Positions 1 through 8,756 of a stretch of 64,000 nt of DNA are shown one piece after another. How positions within the stretch are numbered: position 1 is the first letter of the stretch; each line of letters begins with the position of its first letter. Below the pieces are notes generated by a model. The model made no database searches. It was not told the DNA's origin and worked only from the letters and a program-made list of their open reading frames with translations. The stretch spans positions 1 through 64,000 of the forward strand of contig NZ_JARUKW010000012.1 in NCBI RefSeq assembly GCF_029688845.1, given 5' to 3'. Position numbers and translations under genes: made by a program. This DNA comes from Natronococcus sp. A-GB1 (GTDB taxonomy: Archaea > Halobacteriota > Halobacteria > Halobacteriales > Natrialbaceae).

Positions 1-5
1 CCACT

Positions 6-36
6 AAGCCCACACAGCGATTGCTGTGTGGGCTTT
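6..36. terminator. Perfect 13-bp hairpin terminator at the left edge
   Basis: AAGCCCACACAGC (6-18) pairs without mismatch with GCTGTGTGGGCTT (23-35) across a GATT loop, and a T-rich stretch follows. This looks like a transcript end for a gene to the left of the window; because the stem is symmetric it could also stop transcripts coming from the right. Confidence 0.7.
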
Positions 37-159
37 CTGTATTTATACCCCTACGCGACAGAAACCTCTCTGTAGAGCATAGCAAGTATTCAACACCCAT
101 CAGATCATCAAACATGTTTGGACCCGTTCTTATACGAGAGCGGTGAGATAGTCGTACAT

Positions 160-576
160 ATGTCGAACTCACCGAACCACGACGTTGCCTCCGTTTTTGA
201 ACTGTTGTCGCGCTCAAGATGTCGGTACACCGCCTGTTACTTTTTGCAAAACCAGCACACGTCGATCGAGCAGTTGACCCGTCAAATTACCGCCTGGGAA
301 CAGGAGTGTCCGCCGGACGCGGTAAGCGAAGCGGAGCGTCATCGTGTGAGGACATCGCTGATACATCACCATCTTCCCCGACTCACCGAACATGGACTCC
401 TCGAGTACGATCGCCGAAGCGGGGACGTTACGAGCACGGCGACGTTCGAGTCGATGCGCGATGAGATCAGGCGGGTGCGCACGCTCGACGATGGACCGGT
501 ACCCGACGAGGAACCGCTCGATTCGGTCCTCTACGCGGAACCGCTAACGGAAGGATCCCCGACTCCGAGCGAGTGA
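160..576 (+). CDS. DUF7344-type winged-helix protein
   Basis: A 138-residue protein. Residues about 12-95 have the pattern of the haloarchaeal DUF7344 winged helix: a FELLSRSRCRY helix, a variable linker, then LIHHHLPRLTEHGLLEYD, the HxHLPxLxxxGlxxYD recognition half typical of this family. Members are presumed DNA-binding regulators, often tied to sensory or light-response genes. The reading frame is open from a TTG at 118, but the ATG at 160 (MSNSPNHD) gives the usual family start. A paralogue lies at 4773-5159. The target is unknown. Confidence 0.8.
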   Translation: MSNSPNHDVASVFELLSRSRCRYTACYFLQNQHTSIEQLTRQITAWEQECPPDAVSEAERHRVRTSLIHHHLPRLTEHGLLEYDRRSGDVTSTATFESMRDEIRRVRTLDDGPVPDEEPLDSVLYAEPLTEGSPTPSE

Positions 577-979
577 CGACCGTCGCTCGGAGCAACGCGA
601 CTGCCGAACACGGTGTGTCCGATTCGAACCGTCTCGAGTGCGCTCGACGATCGGCACTGGTCGGCGCAGTCGCTCGAGAGAACTGAGTTGTCGCCCGGAA
701 CACTAACGTCCAGCGTCATTCCGTGGCGGCGTGCCGCGTCGGCTGGCTAACCCTCGTGCCGGGCGGGGGACTCGGTCCCCAGACGTGACGGGAATCCGTC
801 ACGGTCGAGATGTCACGTGCCCGGGTTCGCCGTACTGTCATCGCACCCGAATGGGTTCGCTCGGACGGGGACTAAAGGCACGTATTCATGCTAGGCCACT
901 GGGGTGTTTAAGTCTTGTTTGCGACTCCTGCTGGCGGGTGCTGGATAATTCGGTTTCGAGACAGGCGTATCGAGAGCGG
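577..979. other. Intergenic stretch without a recognised gene
   Basis: About 400 bases between the winged-helix gene and the broken catalase. Short frames on both strands are Arg/Ser-rich and look like shadows of high-GC DNA. A TTTAAG motif near 908 could be a promoter element, but no gene follows it. It contains one of the rare CTAG sites of the window (891). Confidence 0.5.
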
Positions 980-1531
980 TTACCCGTCTCCCTCCTCCGG
1001 AATGTTGTACGTACTCGGATCCGGCTCCGGCGGGATTCCGGATCCGTCGCCGGGCTGTTCGGCGAGGGAGGAGAACTCGCCCTTGCTGTCCGGGCAGCCC
1101 CCTGCGTCCACGGTGCTTCCGGATCCGACTGTGGGTCCTGCCTGGTCGACATGAACGAGTAGTTGACCTCCTGGTTTTCCTCTTCCTGCGGGAAACTCGC
1201 CGGAACTGGAACCGGGTCCTCGAGCGACTCGAGTGCGGCGAGCCACTGGTTCTGGCATCGTGTCGCGCGTGATAAGATACGAGAGCATGTCCTACATCCC
1301 GGGGTCGTCGGTGTACTCGTAGAGACGGGTGGCGAGAGTGCGCCCGGTCCCCTCGGCCATCACGTTCGCGTAGAAGTCGCCCGCGAGGTTTCCTGAGGCG
1401 ACCACGTGGCCGCCGGAGAACGGGATGCCGTTGCTGTCGACGGGCATCGCTGACTGGCCCGCCGAGAGGAACTGGCACGGGTTCTGCCCGGTCATCGACG
1501 CGGTGGTCGATGCGACGTCTTCGGCGTCCTC
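980..1531 (-). pseudogene. Manganese catalase remnant (C-terminal half, three lesions)
   Basis: Read on the minus strand, this is the C-terminal half of a manganese-containing catalase (hydrogen peroxide dismutation by a di-Mn site). Recognisable blocks are AGQSAMPVDSNGIPFSGG, VVASGNLAGDFYANVMAEG, TRLYEYTDDPGM, DMLSYLITRDTM, then in another frame NQWLAALESLEDPVPVP, SFPQEEENQEVNYSF and APWTQG, and back in the first frame DSKGEFS. Three lesions are visible: an in-frame TAG at 1292-1294 where family members have Lys; loss of two bases near 1255, turning the expected Met-His-Gln into a frame change; and a second frame change near 1095-1105. The N-terminal half is missing. Family members are about 280 residues. 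The frame assignments are direct reading; the family call is from memory of conserved blocks. Confidence 0.82.
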
Positions 1532-1707
1532 GCTCCTTGAGTGTGACTGCGGGAGTGATCTGAGGGAAGGGGGATACCGAATGGACCGAATCCGAGGTGC
1601 GGTATTAGAGACGAGTTGGCCCCTCGTTACTGTCGGTCTCGATCCCTGAGTGTCGGGGGTTCTGCAAACAGAGACCGTGGTTACACGAACCCGAGAGTCG
1701 GTCTCGT

Positions 1708-3093
1708 TCAGTAGAAGTACTCGTCTTCGGAGAGCTGGACGTACCGCCCGTCGCGATAGGCGAACTTGCGTTTCTTGTAGGCCGCGAGCAGCCTCGTCGC
1801 GCCGATACCGGCGGAGTAGGTCTGCTCGAGGATCGCCGTGTCCGTTCCGGAACCCTGCATCTCGTTGATGACCTCGAACGCCCGGTCCCAGTCGTCGGGC
1901 TCGTACTCGGCGACGATGTCGGCGAAGGCGACGTTACGAATGATCTCGTCGCCGATGGCACGTTTCCAGACCTCGTTGTAGTTCTCGAGGGAGTCGGTCG
2001 CGGCGAGACGTCCGGCGATCTTGCCCGTCCGTACGGCGACGTGGTAGCCGCCCTCGTGGAACGCCGACGTGGTGCCCATCGCGCCGCCGGCGACGGCGAT
2101 GTTCGCGCCGACTGGTGAATCGATCGGTCGCGTCGAGGAGATCGGGTACGTCTCCGTCCCCCTCGATTTTCCGCGATCCTCGACGATCGGGATGTCTTCC
2201 TCGATGTCGTACTCGTCGCCGTACTCCTGTTCGAGCAGTCGGCGGATGTACTCGGCTCCCGACGGAAGTTGGTCGTCGGTCGGCTCCAGCAACGCGTAGG
2301 CAGCGGGATCCGAAACGTCCTCGAGGGTCATCCCGATCGGCATCGTTAGACCGACCCGGGCGACAGTGCCGTCGTTGGGGAACACCCACGGGTAGGCGGT
2401 CTCGCCGGGCATGTACCCCCACCAGAACTTGAGCCGATCCTCCTCGAACAGTTCGGGGGGAAACTCCCGGTACTCCTGGTAGGCGATATGGTTCGCCTCC
2501 GGCGGCGAGAGGTGGTCCGAGACGCTCCGCCCCGGCGGGGTAAACTGATCCAGCGCGTCGAGGGTAATCCGGCGCTGCGGGCCGTCCGCGAGGACAACGT
2601 ACTGTGCTTCGAGTTGGTCGCCGTCCGACAGGGTCAACGTGTGGGTCGGCCCCTTCGGACTCGAGGCGCGCAGATCGGTCTCGAGGGATTTGACACCGGT
2701 TCCGACCCGGAGGTCGGCGCCGGCGTTCGCGGCGCGTTCGTGGAGCCAGTCGTCCATCCGGGCGCGGTGGAAGGTGTAGCCGAACCTCGGGTAGTCGGCC
2801 TCCATCCCCGTCGTTGTCAGTTCGAGCCGGTTCGACGGCCCGACGAATTCGGTGGCCTCGAGTTCCTGGTGGATGACGTCGTCGGGAATTTCCCGATAGT
2901 CGAAGTCCATGATGTCGATCCAGTAGTCGAGCATACCGGCCGCGTCGGTCGAGTCCGGGCCGAGTTCGTCACGGTCCTCCCGCGGGACACCCTGTTCGAA
3001 CAGCACCGTCTCGGCGCCGTGTGCGGCAGCTCGCTCCGCCGCACAGGCGCCTGCGGGGCCGCCGCCGACGATCGCGACGTCAACGCGTTCCAT
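1708..3093 (-). CDS. Geranylgeranyl reductase family FAD protein
   Basis: A 461-residue flavoprotein. The N-terminus (VDVAIVGGGPAGACAAERAA) is a Rossmann FAD-binding GxGxxG site, followed by an acidic E at the end of the second strand (LFEQG). The middle segment with FHRARMDDWLHERA and the later PYPWVFPNDGTVARVG region match the geranylgeranyl/digeranylgeranylglycerophospholipid reductase family, which saturates isoprenoid chains of archaeal membrane lipids or quinones. Haloarchaea carry several paralogues, so the exact substrate is not fixed. It starts with ATG at 3091-3093 and is transcribed away from the hydroxyacid dehydrogenase, sharing about 110 bases of intergenic DNA. Confidence 0.8.
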   Translation of the reverse strand: MERVDVAIVGGGPAGACAAERAAAHGAETVLFEQGVPREDRDELGPDSTDAAGMLDYWIDIMDFDYREIPDDVIHQELEATEFVGPSNRLELTTTGMEADYPRFGYTFHRARMDDWLHERAANAGADLRVGTGVKSLETDLRASSPKGPTHTLTLSDGDQLEAQYVVLADGPQRRITLDALDQFTPPGRSVSDHLSPPEANHIAYQEYREFPPELFEEDRLKFWWGYMPGETAYPWVFPNDGTVARVGLTMPIGMTLEDVSDPAAYALLEPTDDQLPSGAEYIRRLLEQEYGDEYDIEEDIPIVEDRGKSRGTETYPISSTRPIDSPVGANIAVAGGAMGTTSAFHEGGYHVAVRTGKIAGRLAATDSLENYNEVWKRAIGDEIIRNVAFADIVAEYEPDDWDRAFEVINEMQGSGTDTAILEQTYSAGIGATRLLAAYKKRKFAYRDGRYVQLSEDEYFY

Positions 3094-3207
3094 ACTTCGT
3101 TGGGACTGGACGGGCCGTATTAAACTGTCTGAAGTTCGGATCGATCACCGGCGGCGGTACTCCCCGCGAACTGAACGCTTTTGGGGACACCACTCGAGGC
3201 ACCGGAT

Positions 3208-4176
3208 ATGCCCGCTACCGACGAGACGGATCTGCTCGTCCTTCGTAAGGGAACTCACGGAACGCCGATCGAACGGTACGCCGAGACGCTTCGGGATCGG
3301 CTTCCCGACCGAACCGTCGAACTCGCCCGCACGCCGACCGCCGAGCGCGAACTGATCGAGGACGCCCGCTTCGTCACCGGGATGACCCTCGAGGAGGAGT
3401 TGCTCGAGGCCGCCTCGAACCTCGAGGTGTTCGCCTGTGCCTACGCAGGGACCGGTCATCTGCCACTCGACCGACTCCGAGAACGCGGTGTCAGGGTGAC
3501 CAACGCCTCGGGCGTCCACGGGCCGAACATGGGCGAACACGTCCTCGGTGCGATCTTGCACTTCACACGCCGGTTTCACGTCGCCGAGCGCAGGCAGCGC
3601 CGACGTGAGTGGCGCCACTACCAGGCCCACGAGCTTCAGGGGTCGACGGTCACCATCGTCGGCCTGGGCGCGATCGGACGGGCGACCGCCGAGCGCCTCG
3701 AGCCGTTCGACGTCGAGACGATCGGCGTCCGCTACAGCCCGGAGAAGGGCGGCCCCACCGACGAGGTCGTCGGCTTCGACGACGAGCCCTTCGAGGATGC
3801 GCTCGCCCGGACCGACTACCTCGTGCTCGCCTGTCCGCTCACCGACCTCACGCGGGGATTGATCGACCGCGAGGTCATGATCACGCTCGATCCCGGAGCC
3901 GTGATCGTCAACGTCGCCCGGGGGCCGGTGATCGACACCGATGCGTTGCTCGAGGCGCTGCGCTCGAGCTGGATCCGCGGGGCCTCGCTCGACGTTACCG
4001 ATCCGGAGCCGCTACCGGAGGACCATCCGCTGTGGAACGTCGGGAACGTCCAGATCACGCCCCACAATGCCGGACAGACGCCTCAGTACTACGATCGGCT
4101 GGCCGATATCGTCGCGGAGAACGTTCGTCGGTTCGACGACGGCGACGACGACCTCCGGAACCAGGTCGTTCCCTAA
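3208..4176 (+). CDS. D-2-hydroxyacid dehydrogenase (NAD-dependent)
   Basis: A 322-residue enzyme interconverting 2-oxoacids and D-2-hydroxyacids in the cytoplasm. The NAD fold motif GLGAIG is at about residues 152-157. The catalytic Arg lies in NVARGPVID, the Glu in DPEPLPEDHPLW, and the His in TPHNAGQ. Length is normal. The frame opens at a TTG (3181), but the ATG at 3208 begins the conserved sequence. The substrate (lactate, glycerate, phosphoglycerate or other) cannot be told; the missing C-terminal ACT domain argues against a classic SerA. Confidence 0.85.
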   Translation: MPATDETDLLVLRKGTHGTPIERYAETLRDRLPDRTVELARTPTAERELIEDARFVTGMTLEEELLEAASNLEVFACAYAGTGHLPLDRLRERGVRVTNASGVHGPNMGEHVLGAILHFTRRFHVAERRQRRREWRHYQAHELQGSTVTIVGLGAIGRATAERLEPFDVETIGVRYSPEKGGPTDEVVGFDDEPFEDALARTDYLVLACPLTDLTRGLIDREVMITLDPGAVIVNVARGPVIDTDALLEALRSSWIRGASLDVTDPEPLPEDHPLWNVGNVQITPHNAGQTPQYYDRLADIVAENVRRFDDGDDDLRNQVVP

Positions 4177-4327
4177 GCGGGCTCCGATCACGGTCGAGGC
4201 TCGCGAGTTCCGACTATACTTTTTTGACTCGCGGACACCGACCGTCGAGTATGGCATCGAGCACGATCGTTCGATCGGCGCGGCCGATTCGATTCACCAC
4301 GGGTCGACCGAAACGGAGGACAGGAAG

Positions 4328-4759
4328 ATGACGCTGACGTTCGACGGGACCGTGATTGTCCCGGCGGCGGATCCGGACGACGGGGAACGGACCGCCCGTG
4401 CCCTCGAGGGTCATCTCGCGCCGTCGAGTACGGTGATCGCCGTCAACGTCATCGAGAAAGCAGGTGGCGGGATCGACAAGGCACCGATGGAGCAACGCGA
4501 GGATCACGCCGGCGACATCTTCGAGCGGATCAGGGGTGTCCTCGACGAGTCGCCTGCCGCGGTCGAGACGGAGGTGCTGTACGGCACCGACGTCGTCGAG
4601 CGGATTTTCGAGGCTGCCCGCGAGGAGCAAGCCGACGCCGTCGTGTTCAACGCTCGAGAGGGGAACCGGATCGCGGAGTTTCTCACGGGCAACGTGGCGA
4701 GACGGCTGGTCAAGGAGGCGTCCGTCCCGGTCGTTGCCCTCCCACAGACGGAACCCTGA
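4328..4759 (+). CDS. Universal stress protein (UspA-like)
   Basis: A 143-residue single-domain protein. The N-terminal strand GTVIVPAADPDD and the C-terminal EFLTGNVARRLVKEASVPVVALP are the Usp fold; the latter is a variant of the family G-x9-G-(S/T)-V nucleotide loop (here TGNVARR). Haloarchaea have many such proteins, linked to stress survival or regulation of transporters. Upstream frame residues are Arg-rich and not Usp-like, so the ATG at 4328 is chosen. Confidence 0.85.
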   Translation: MTLTFDGTVIVPAADPDDGERTARALEGHLAPSSTVIAVNVIEKAGGGIDKAPMEQREDHAGDIFERIRGVLDESPAAVETEVLYGTDVVERIFEAAREEQADAVVFNAREGNRIAEFLTGNVARRLVKEASVPVVALPQTEP

Positions 4760-4772
4760 CCGTCGACGGCGC

Positions 4773-5159
4773 CTACTCGTCGATTCGGGTCAACCGACCC
4801 AAAAGCCCGGATCCGTTTTCACCGAGAGAGACGGCGTTCGAACCCGAATCGACGTCGACCACGTTGGTCTCGGCCAGTTTCGGAAGGTGAACGTGGTGAA
4901 GCGAGAGCCGCATGCGGCGACGCGTTCCGATAACTGCGTCGCCGACGCTGGCGACCGATCCGCTCTCGGAGCCGTCCTCCGCAAGTACCACGTGGTCTAC
5001 GAGGTCGTCTACCGAAACCGGCGCGTCGGATTCCGCGAGGCGCCGGAGGACGAGACGCCGGCGCCGGTTCGCGAGGAGGTCGAACGTCGCACTCGTTTCG
5101 TCGGCGGCTTCGGTCGACAGAGCGGTCAACGACTCCGGATCGGAGATGGCGGGAAGCAT
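4773..5159 (-). CDS. DUF7344-type winged-helix protein
   Basis: A 128-residue regulator of the same family as the gene at 160-576. The first helix is FDLLANRRRRLVLRRLAE and the recognition half is SLHHVHLPKLAETNVVDVD. The N-terminal 20 residues and the C-terminal tail are variable. It converges with the Usp gene (13 bases apart) and is divergent from nothing obvious, so no operon partner is evident. DNA binding is inferred from the fold. Confidence 0.8.
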   Translation of the reverse strand: MLPAISDPESLTALSTEAADETSATFDLLANRRRRLVLRRLAESDAPVSVDDLVDHVVLAEDGSESGSVASVGDAVIGTRRRMRLSLHHVHLPKLAETNVVDVDSGSNAVSLGENGSGLLGRLTRIDE

Positions 5160-5301
5160 CGTTCGTTGGTGGGGTCGTCCGTACTTCTGCGCCGCGCCAA
5201 ACTGTGATGGAGGGGCGCCGCGACTCCGGATTCAGGTCGGTTGCTGCAGATACGTGGTACGAACGAAAACTACAGAAACAGGACGTCGGCCGGCGACCGG
5301 G

Positions 5302-6336
5302 TTACAGGTAGCCGTTCTCGAGCAGCAGTTCGCCGTTCAATACACTCGCGCCCGCGGCGCCGCGGATCGTGTTGTGCGCGAGACAGTTGTACTGCAGGCC
5401 GAACGAGGACTCGCGGAGCCCGCCCGCGGCGACGGCCATCCCGTCGCCAAGCGAACGGTCGAGGCGGGGCTGTGGGCGGTCGGGCTCGTCGAAGACATGG
5501 ATGAGTTGGTCGGGCGAGGAGCGAAGCTCGAGCGAGGGGTACGAAGCCATTGCGTCGGCCGCGTCCTCGGGTGAGAGGTCCTCGTCCGTTTCGACCCAGA
5601 CGTTCTCGAGGTGGCCGTCGATCGTCGGGATGCGGTTACAGGAGGCGGCGACCTCGACCCTGTTGTGGCTGAGTTCGGCGCCGTCGAACTCGCCGAGCAG
5701 CTTGCGGGACTCGGTCTCGAGTTTGTCCTCCTCGCTGCCGATATAGGGGATCGCGTTGTCGATGATCTCCATCGAGGAGACGCCGTCGTACCCCGCACCG
5801 GAGACAGCTTGCAGGGTCGCGACGTGGATCTTCTCGAGGCCGTAGTCGGCGAGCGCCGCAAGGGTGGGGACGAAGGTGATCGTCGAGCAGTTGGGGTTTT
5901 TGACCATTGCGCCGTCCCAACCGCGTTCGTCGCGCTGGACCTCGAGCAGGTCGAGGTGGTCGGCGTTCACTTCTGGGATCACGAGCGGAACGTCGTCGGC
6001 CATCCGCGCGTTCGAGGAGTTCGAGGACATAACGTACCCCGCCTCGCAGAACGCGGGCTCGACCTCGCTCCCAACGCTCGAGGGGAGCGACGAGAACAGC
6101 AGGTCGACGTCGTCGGGCACCTCGTCGGGATCGGTCGCCGAGACGGTCGTCTCGGCGACGTCGTCGGGGATGGGGCCCTCGACGCGCCACTTTGCGGCCT
6201 GCCGATAGCTCTTCCCGGCACTCGAGTCGCTCGCCGTGAGGGCGGCGATCTCGAAATCAGGATGGGGATCGAGAAGTTGAATCAATCGCTGTCCGACGGC
6301 TCCGGTCGCGCCGAGTACGCCAACTCGTACTGCCAT
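5302..6336 (-). CDS. asd: Aspartate-semialdehyde dehydrogenase
   Basis: A 344-residue enzyme that reduces aspartyl phosphate to aspartate semialdehyde with NADPH, the branch point to Lys, Met, Thr and Ile. It has the NADP loop GATGAVGQR at residues 8-16, the active-site Cys in KNPNCSTI, the substrate segment AVSGAGYDGVSSMEI, and HLENVWVETDE near the C-terminus, the archaeal/fungal-type arrangement. The frame extends upstream to 6711 but without family similarity; MAVRVGVLG at 6336 is the natural start. It lies near rps17e, a neighbourhood I recall from other haloarchaea. Confidence 0.93.
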   Translation of the reverse strand: MAVRVGVLGATGAVGQRLIQLLDPHPDFEIAALTASDSSAGKSYRQAAKWRVEGPIPDDVAETTVSATDPDEVPDDVDLLFSSLPSSVGSEVEPAFCEAGYVMSSNSSNARMADDVPLVIPEVNADHLDLLEVQRDERGWDGAMVKNPNCSTITFVPTLAALADYGLEKIHVATLQAVSGAGYDGVSSMEIIDNAIPYIGSEEDKLETESRKLLGEFDGAELSHNRVEVAASCNRIPTIDGHLENVWVETDEDLSPEDAADAMASYPSLELRSSPDQLIHVFDEPDRPQPRLDRSLGDGMAVAAGGLRESSFGLQYNCLAHNTIRGAAGASVLNGELLLENGYL

Positions 6337-6544
6337 TTTCCCGACTCTCGGGGTCGTATCCGCAAAACGGTTTGGATTTCCGCGACTGCTGCCGTCCGCC
6401 GGAGGCTGTCGGCTCGTAGACGGCCGTATAGAAGAGATTAAGAAAACGGAGTCGATCATATCGACTGATGCAGTACTACCAACGCCGACGCGATCCAGGT
6501 ACCGCAACGGCAGCGTCTCACATCCTTCGCTTGAGGTGGTCGCA

Positions 6545-6811
6545 GTGACGAACTCGACGGCCGGTCTCGGCGATCTCGGTCTGTTCGAGACCCGGTTCAG
6601 TATCGGTGCGACGATCCTCGCAGTGCTCGCCGTGGTGCTCGGGATCGTTCTCGGCGTGATGGGATACCAGGAGATGAGCATCCCGCTCGCCGGAGAGCTC
6701 TCGATCGTCACCGGAATGGTCGGCCTCCTGTTCGGGCTCTTCTTCGGGATCGTCGCGTTCGTCGCCGCGGCCTACATGGACTCGGGTTACGGCGACGACC
6801 ACGGACACTGA
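6545..6811 (+). CDS. Small two-helix membrane protein
   Basis: An 88-residue protein with two hydrophobic segments (about residues 18-39 and 52-78), then the charged end DSGYGDDHGH. A GAGGTGG ribosome-binding sequence at 6533-6539 sits five bases before the GTG at 6545, which decides the start over the GTG at 6536. I do not recognise a functional family. It is divergent from asd. Confidence 0.7.
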   Translation: MTNSTAGLGDLGLFETRFSIGATILAVLAVVLGIVLGVMGYQEMSIPLAGELSIVTGMVGLLFGLFFGIVAFVAAAYMDSGYGDDHGH

Positions 6812-6898
6812 ACCGATCACCGAATCGGCCCCATCTCTTCGACCGACCGACGCGACGCTATCGACTCTCGGTTTCGGATTTCCGGGGAAGAACTCGAG

Positions 6899-7090
6899 TT
6901 ATGCCGGGACTTCGGCGCCTTTCTTTCGCGTGACGTAGCCGGCAATGCGGTTGCGAACGCCCTTGGACTCGACGTTCGTCAGCTTCGTGACGCTGTCTTT
7001 GTTCTGTTCGAAGTCGGTCGTGAACGCCTCCGGGTACCGCTCCAGCAGGAGGTTCCCGGTCTTCTTGACGTAGGCCGGTTTGATTGCCAT
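6899..7090 (-). CDS. rps17e: 30S ribosomal protein S17e
   Basis: A 63-residue protein of the archaeal/eukaryal small ribosomal subunit. MAIKPAYVKKTGNLLLERYP and the later KGVRNRIAGYVTRKKGAE are the family's conserved blocks, and the length matches archaeal members. It stands alone, upstream of the DUF447 gene region and downstream of the small membrane gene. Confidence 0.95.
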   Translation of the reverse strand: MAIKPAYVKKTGNLLLERYPEAFTTDFEQNKDSVTKLTNVESKGVRNRIAGYVTRKKGAEVPA

Positions 7091-7179
7091 ACAGATAGGT
7101 TTCCCGAGCGCGCCCTAAAGCCATTCGTTCTTCGGCGACACGGCGGGTGTGTCGCGAGCGATGACACTCGGAGGCGTCG

Positions 7180-7821
7180 TCACCACTCGGCGTGGTCGCG
7201 CACGCACTCGAGGGCCTCGCGTTCTCGCTCGCTCCCGGCACGATCGACGACCGAGGCGAAGTACTCCAGTCGCTCTCGGAGCGCGTCCTGGTCGTACGCC
7301 GGCACGCCCAGACGTGAGGCAGCGACGGTCGCCTCGATCACGGCGCCGAACCCGCGATCGATCGTCGGCACCGTCTCCGCAACGACGTCGGCCTCGAGGG
7401 GCCGGAGCGTCCACTCCTCCCACTCGGTTTCGCCCTCGAGACCCGAGTCGACCCGCTCGACCGCGACGCGTACCCAGGCGTTGGCCGACTCGAGGATCGG
7501 CTCGTCGAACTCGTTGATCGAGAGCGCGGCGTCAGCAAAGGCGACGGGGTCGACGGTGAACTGGACGTACCCCTCGCCCTGCCGGTGGAAGTTCCGTCTG
7601 GTTCGTGTGTTTCCCCACGTTTTCGCGGTGACGGGATCGTCGTTCTCGTCGCCGTCGCCGGCGAACAGCCCGAGCGGAGCGGCGTTCCACCGGTCGTTCG
7701 GCCCGAGCGTCGTCACGATCGACTCCGTGACGCCTGCAAGCAAGACGGGCCACTCGACGGTATCGGGATCGGCGCTTGTGTTCGTACTCGCATCCGCGGT
7801 TCGGTCCGAGCGCTCGGTCAC
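7180..7821 (-). CDS. DUF447 domain protein
   Basis: A 213-residue protein of the DUF447 flavin-reductase-like fold family. VTESIVTTLGPNDRWNAAPLGLFAG and KTWGNTRTRRNFHRQGEGYVQFTVDP are its conserved N-terminal blocks. The function is not established; homologues occur in methanogens and in methylotroph tetrahydromethanopterin gene clusters. The GTG start (7819-7821) overlaps the stop of the CitG-like gene as GTGA, so the two are translationally coupled. Upstream frame residues are shadow sequence. Confidence 0.82.
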   Translation of the reverse strand: MTERSDRTADASTNTSADPDTVEWPVLLAGVTESIVTTLGPNDRWNAAPLGLFAGDGDENDDPVTAKTWGNTRTRRNFHRQGEGYVQFTVDPVAFADAALSINEFDEPILESANAWVRVAVERVDSGLEGETEWEEWTLRPLEADVVAETVPTIDRGFGAVIEATVAASRLGVPAYDQDALRERLEYFASVVDRAGSEREREALECVRDHAEW

Positions 7822-8675
7822 AGTGTCACCGTTTCGTGCTCGAGGGCGATGAACAGCCCGGCTGCGGTGAGATCGGCCGTCGTCCCCGGGTTGATCCCGC
7901 GGTCGACGAGTTCGTCGGCGAACGCCTCGACCGTCTCGCGATCGGTCTCGAGCGCGTCGCGCTCGACCAGGGCAGCCGCTCGCTCGGTCACCTCGGCCGC
8001 GACGGCCTCGCCGCTGCGGTTCGCGACGAGCGTGTCGGGTCGCTCCGCGAGCAGGGAGAGAAAGACCGCGGCGGTCCGTTCGAGGATCGGTCCCTCGGCC
8101 GCGGCGAGCCGTTCGGCTGCCGCGAAGGAGCGTTCGAACCCGGTGACCCACTCGCGGGCGACGTCGTCTCCAGGGACGCTGCGGTCCATCACGTCGAACA
8201 GCGTGAGGCCGAGGTCCTCGAGGGTTGGAATCGCAGCCGCGCCGCGTCGAACGTCGAGCGGGGCCATTCCCTCGGGCGGATCGGCGACGAAGACGTCGAC
8301 GTGTTCGAACGCCCGGTAGAACGCGGCCGCGTCGGCGACGGTCGTCCCCTCGAGGACGCCCTCGACGACGGGCTGTGAGAGGTCGTCGCGGGTCGCCCGG
8401 ACGAGCGGGACGAGCAACAGCAACGCGCCGAACTGGGTGTTGCCCCCCTCCTGGTCGGTCATTCCCTCGACGGCGCGCTCGAAGGAGTGACCCACGGCCG
8501 CGCCGTTCGCGGCCAGTTCGAGCCCGTCGCGGGCACCGACGGCCCCGGCGAGGAAGTGTTCGAACCGCAGGTCCTCGAGGTCGCGGTGGCGATCGACGTT
8601 GCCCGGTTTGGGCGTCCCCGCGACCTCGAGCAACAGCGCGAGTTCGGCGGTGCGGTCGGGCGCGGCTCCGTACAT
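7818..8675 (-). CDS. Triphosphoribosyl-dephospho-CoA synthase family (CitG-like)
   Basis: A 285-residue protein. LEVAGTPKPGNVDRHRDLEDLRFEHFLAG is the CitG/MdcB signature (KPGNV-x-R), with the second block EGGNTQFGALLLLVPL and the C-terminal DRGINPGTTADLTAAGLF. Bacterial CitG makes the citrate-lyase prosthetic precursor; no citrate lyase is seen here, and archaeal and methylotroph homologues are associated instead with pterin cofactor biosynthesis. It overlaps DUF447 by GTGA, so both are probably in one step or complex. The family assignment is firm and the reaction is inference. Confidence 0.85.
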   Translation of the reverse strand: MYGAAPDRTAELALLLEVAGTPKPGNVDRHRDLEDLRFEHFLAGAVGARDGLELAANGAAVGHSFERAVEGMTDQEGGNTQFGALLLLVPLVRATRDDLSQPVVEGVLEGTTVADAAAFYRAFEHVDVFVADPPEGMAPLDVRRGAAAIPTLEDLGLTLFDVMDRSVPGDDVAREWVTGFERSFAAAERLAAAEGPILERTAAVFLSLLAERPDTLVANRSGEAVAAEVTERAAALVERDALETDRETVEAFADELVDRGINPGTTADLTAAGLFIALEHETVTL

Positions 8676-8756
8676 ACGGTCGTCTACGGTGGCCCGGGAT
8701 AGAAGTACGTCCCTTTCTTCGCTGTGAGTGCGATCTCGGCTCGGAGTCGCGAGCGA

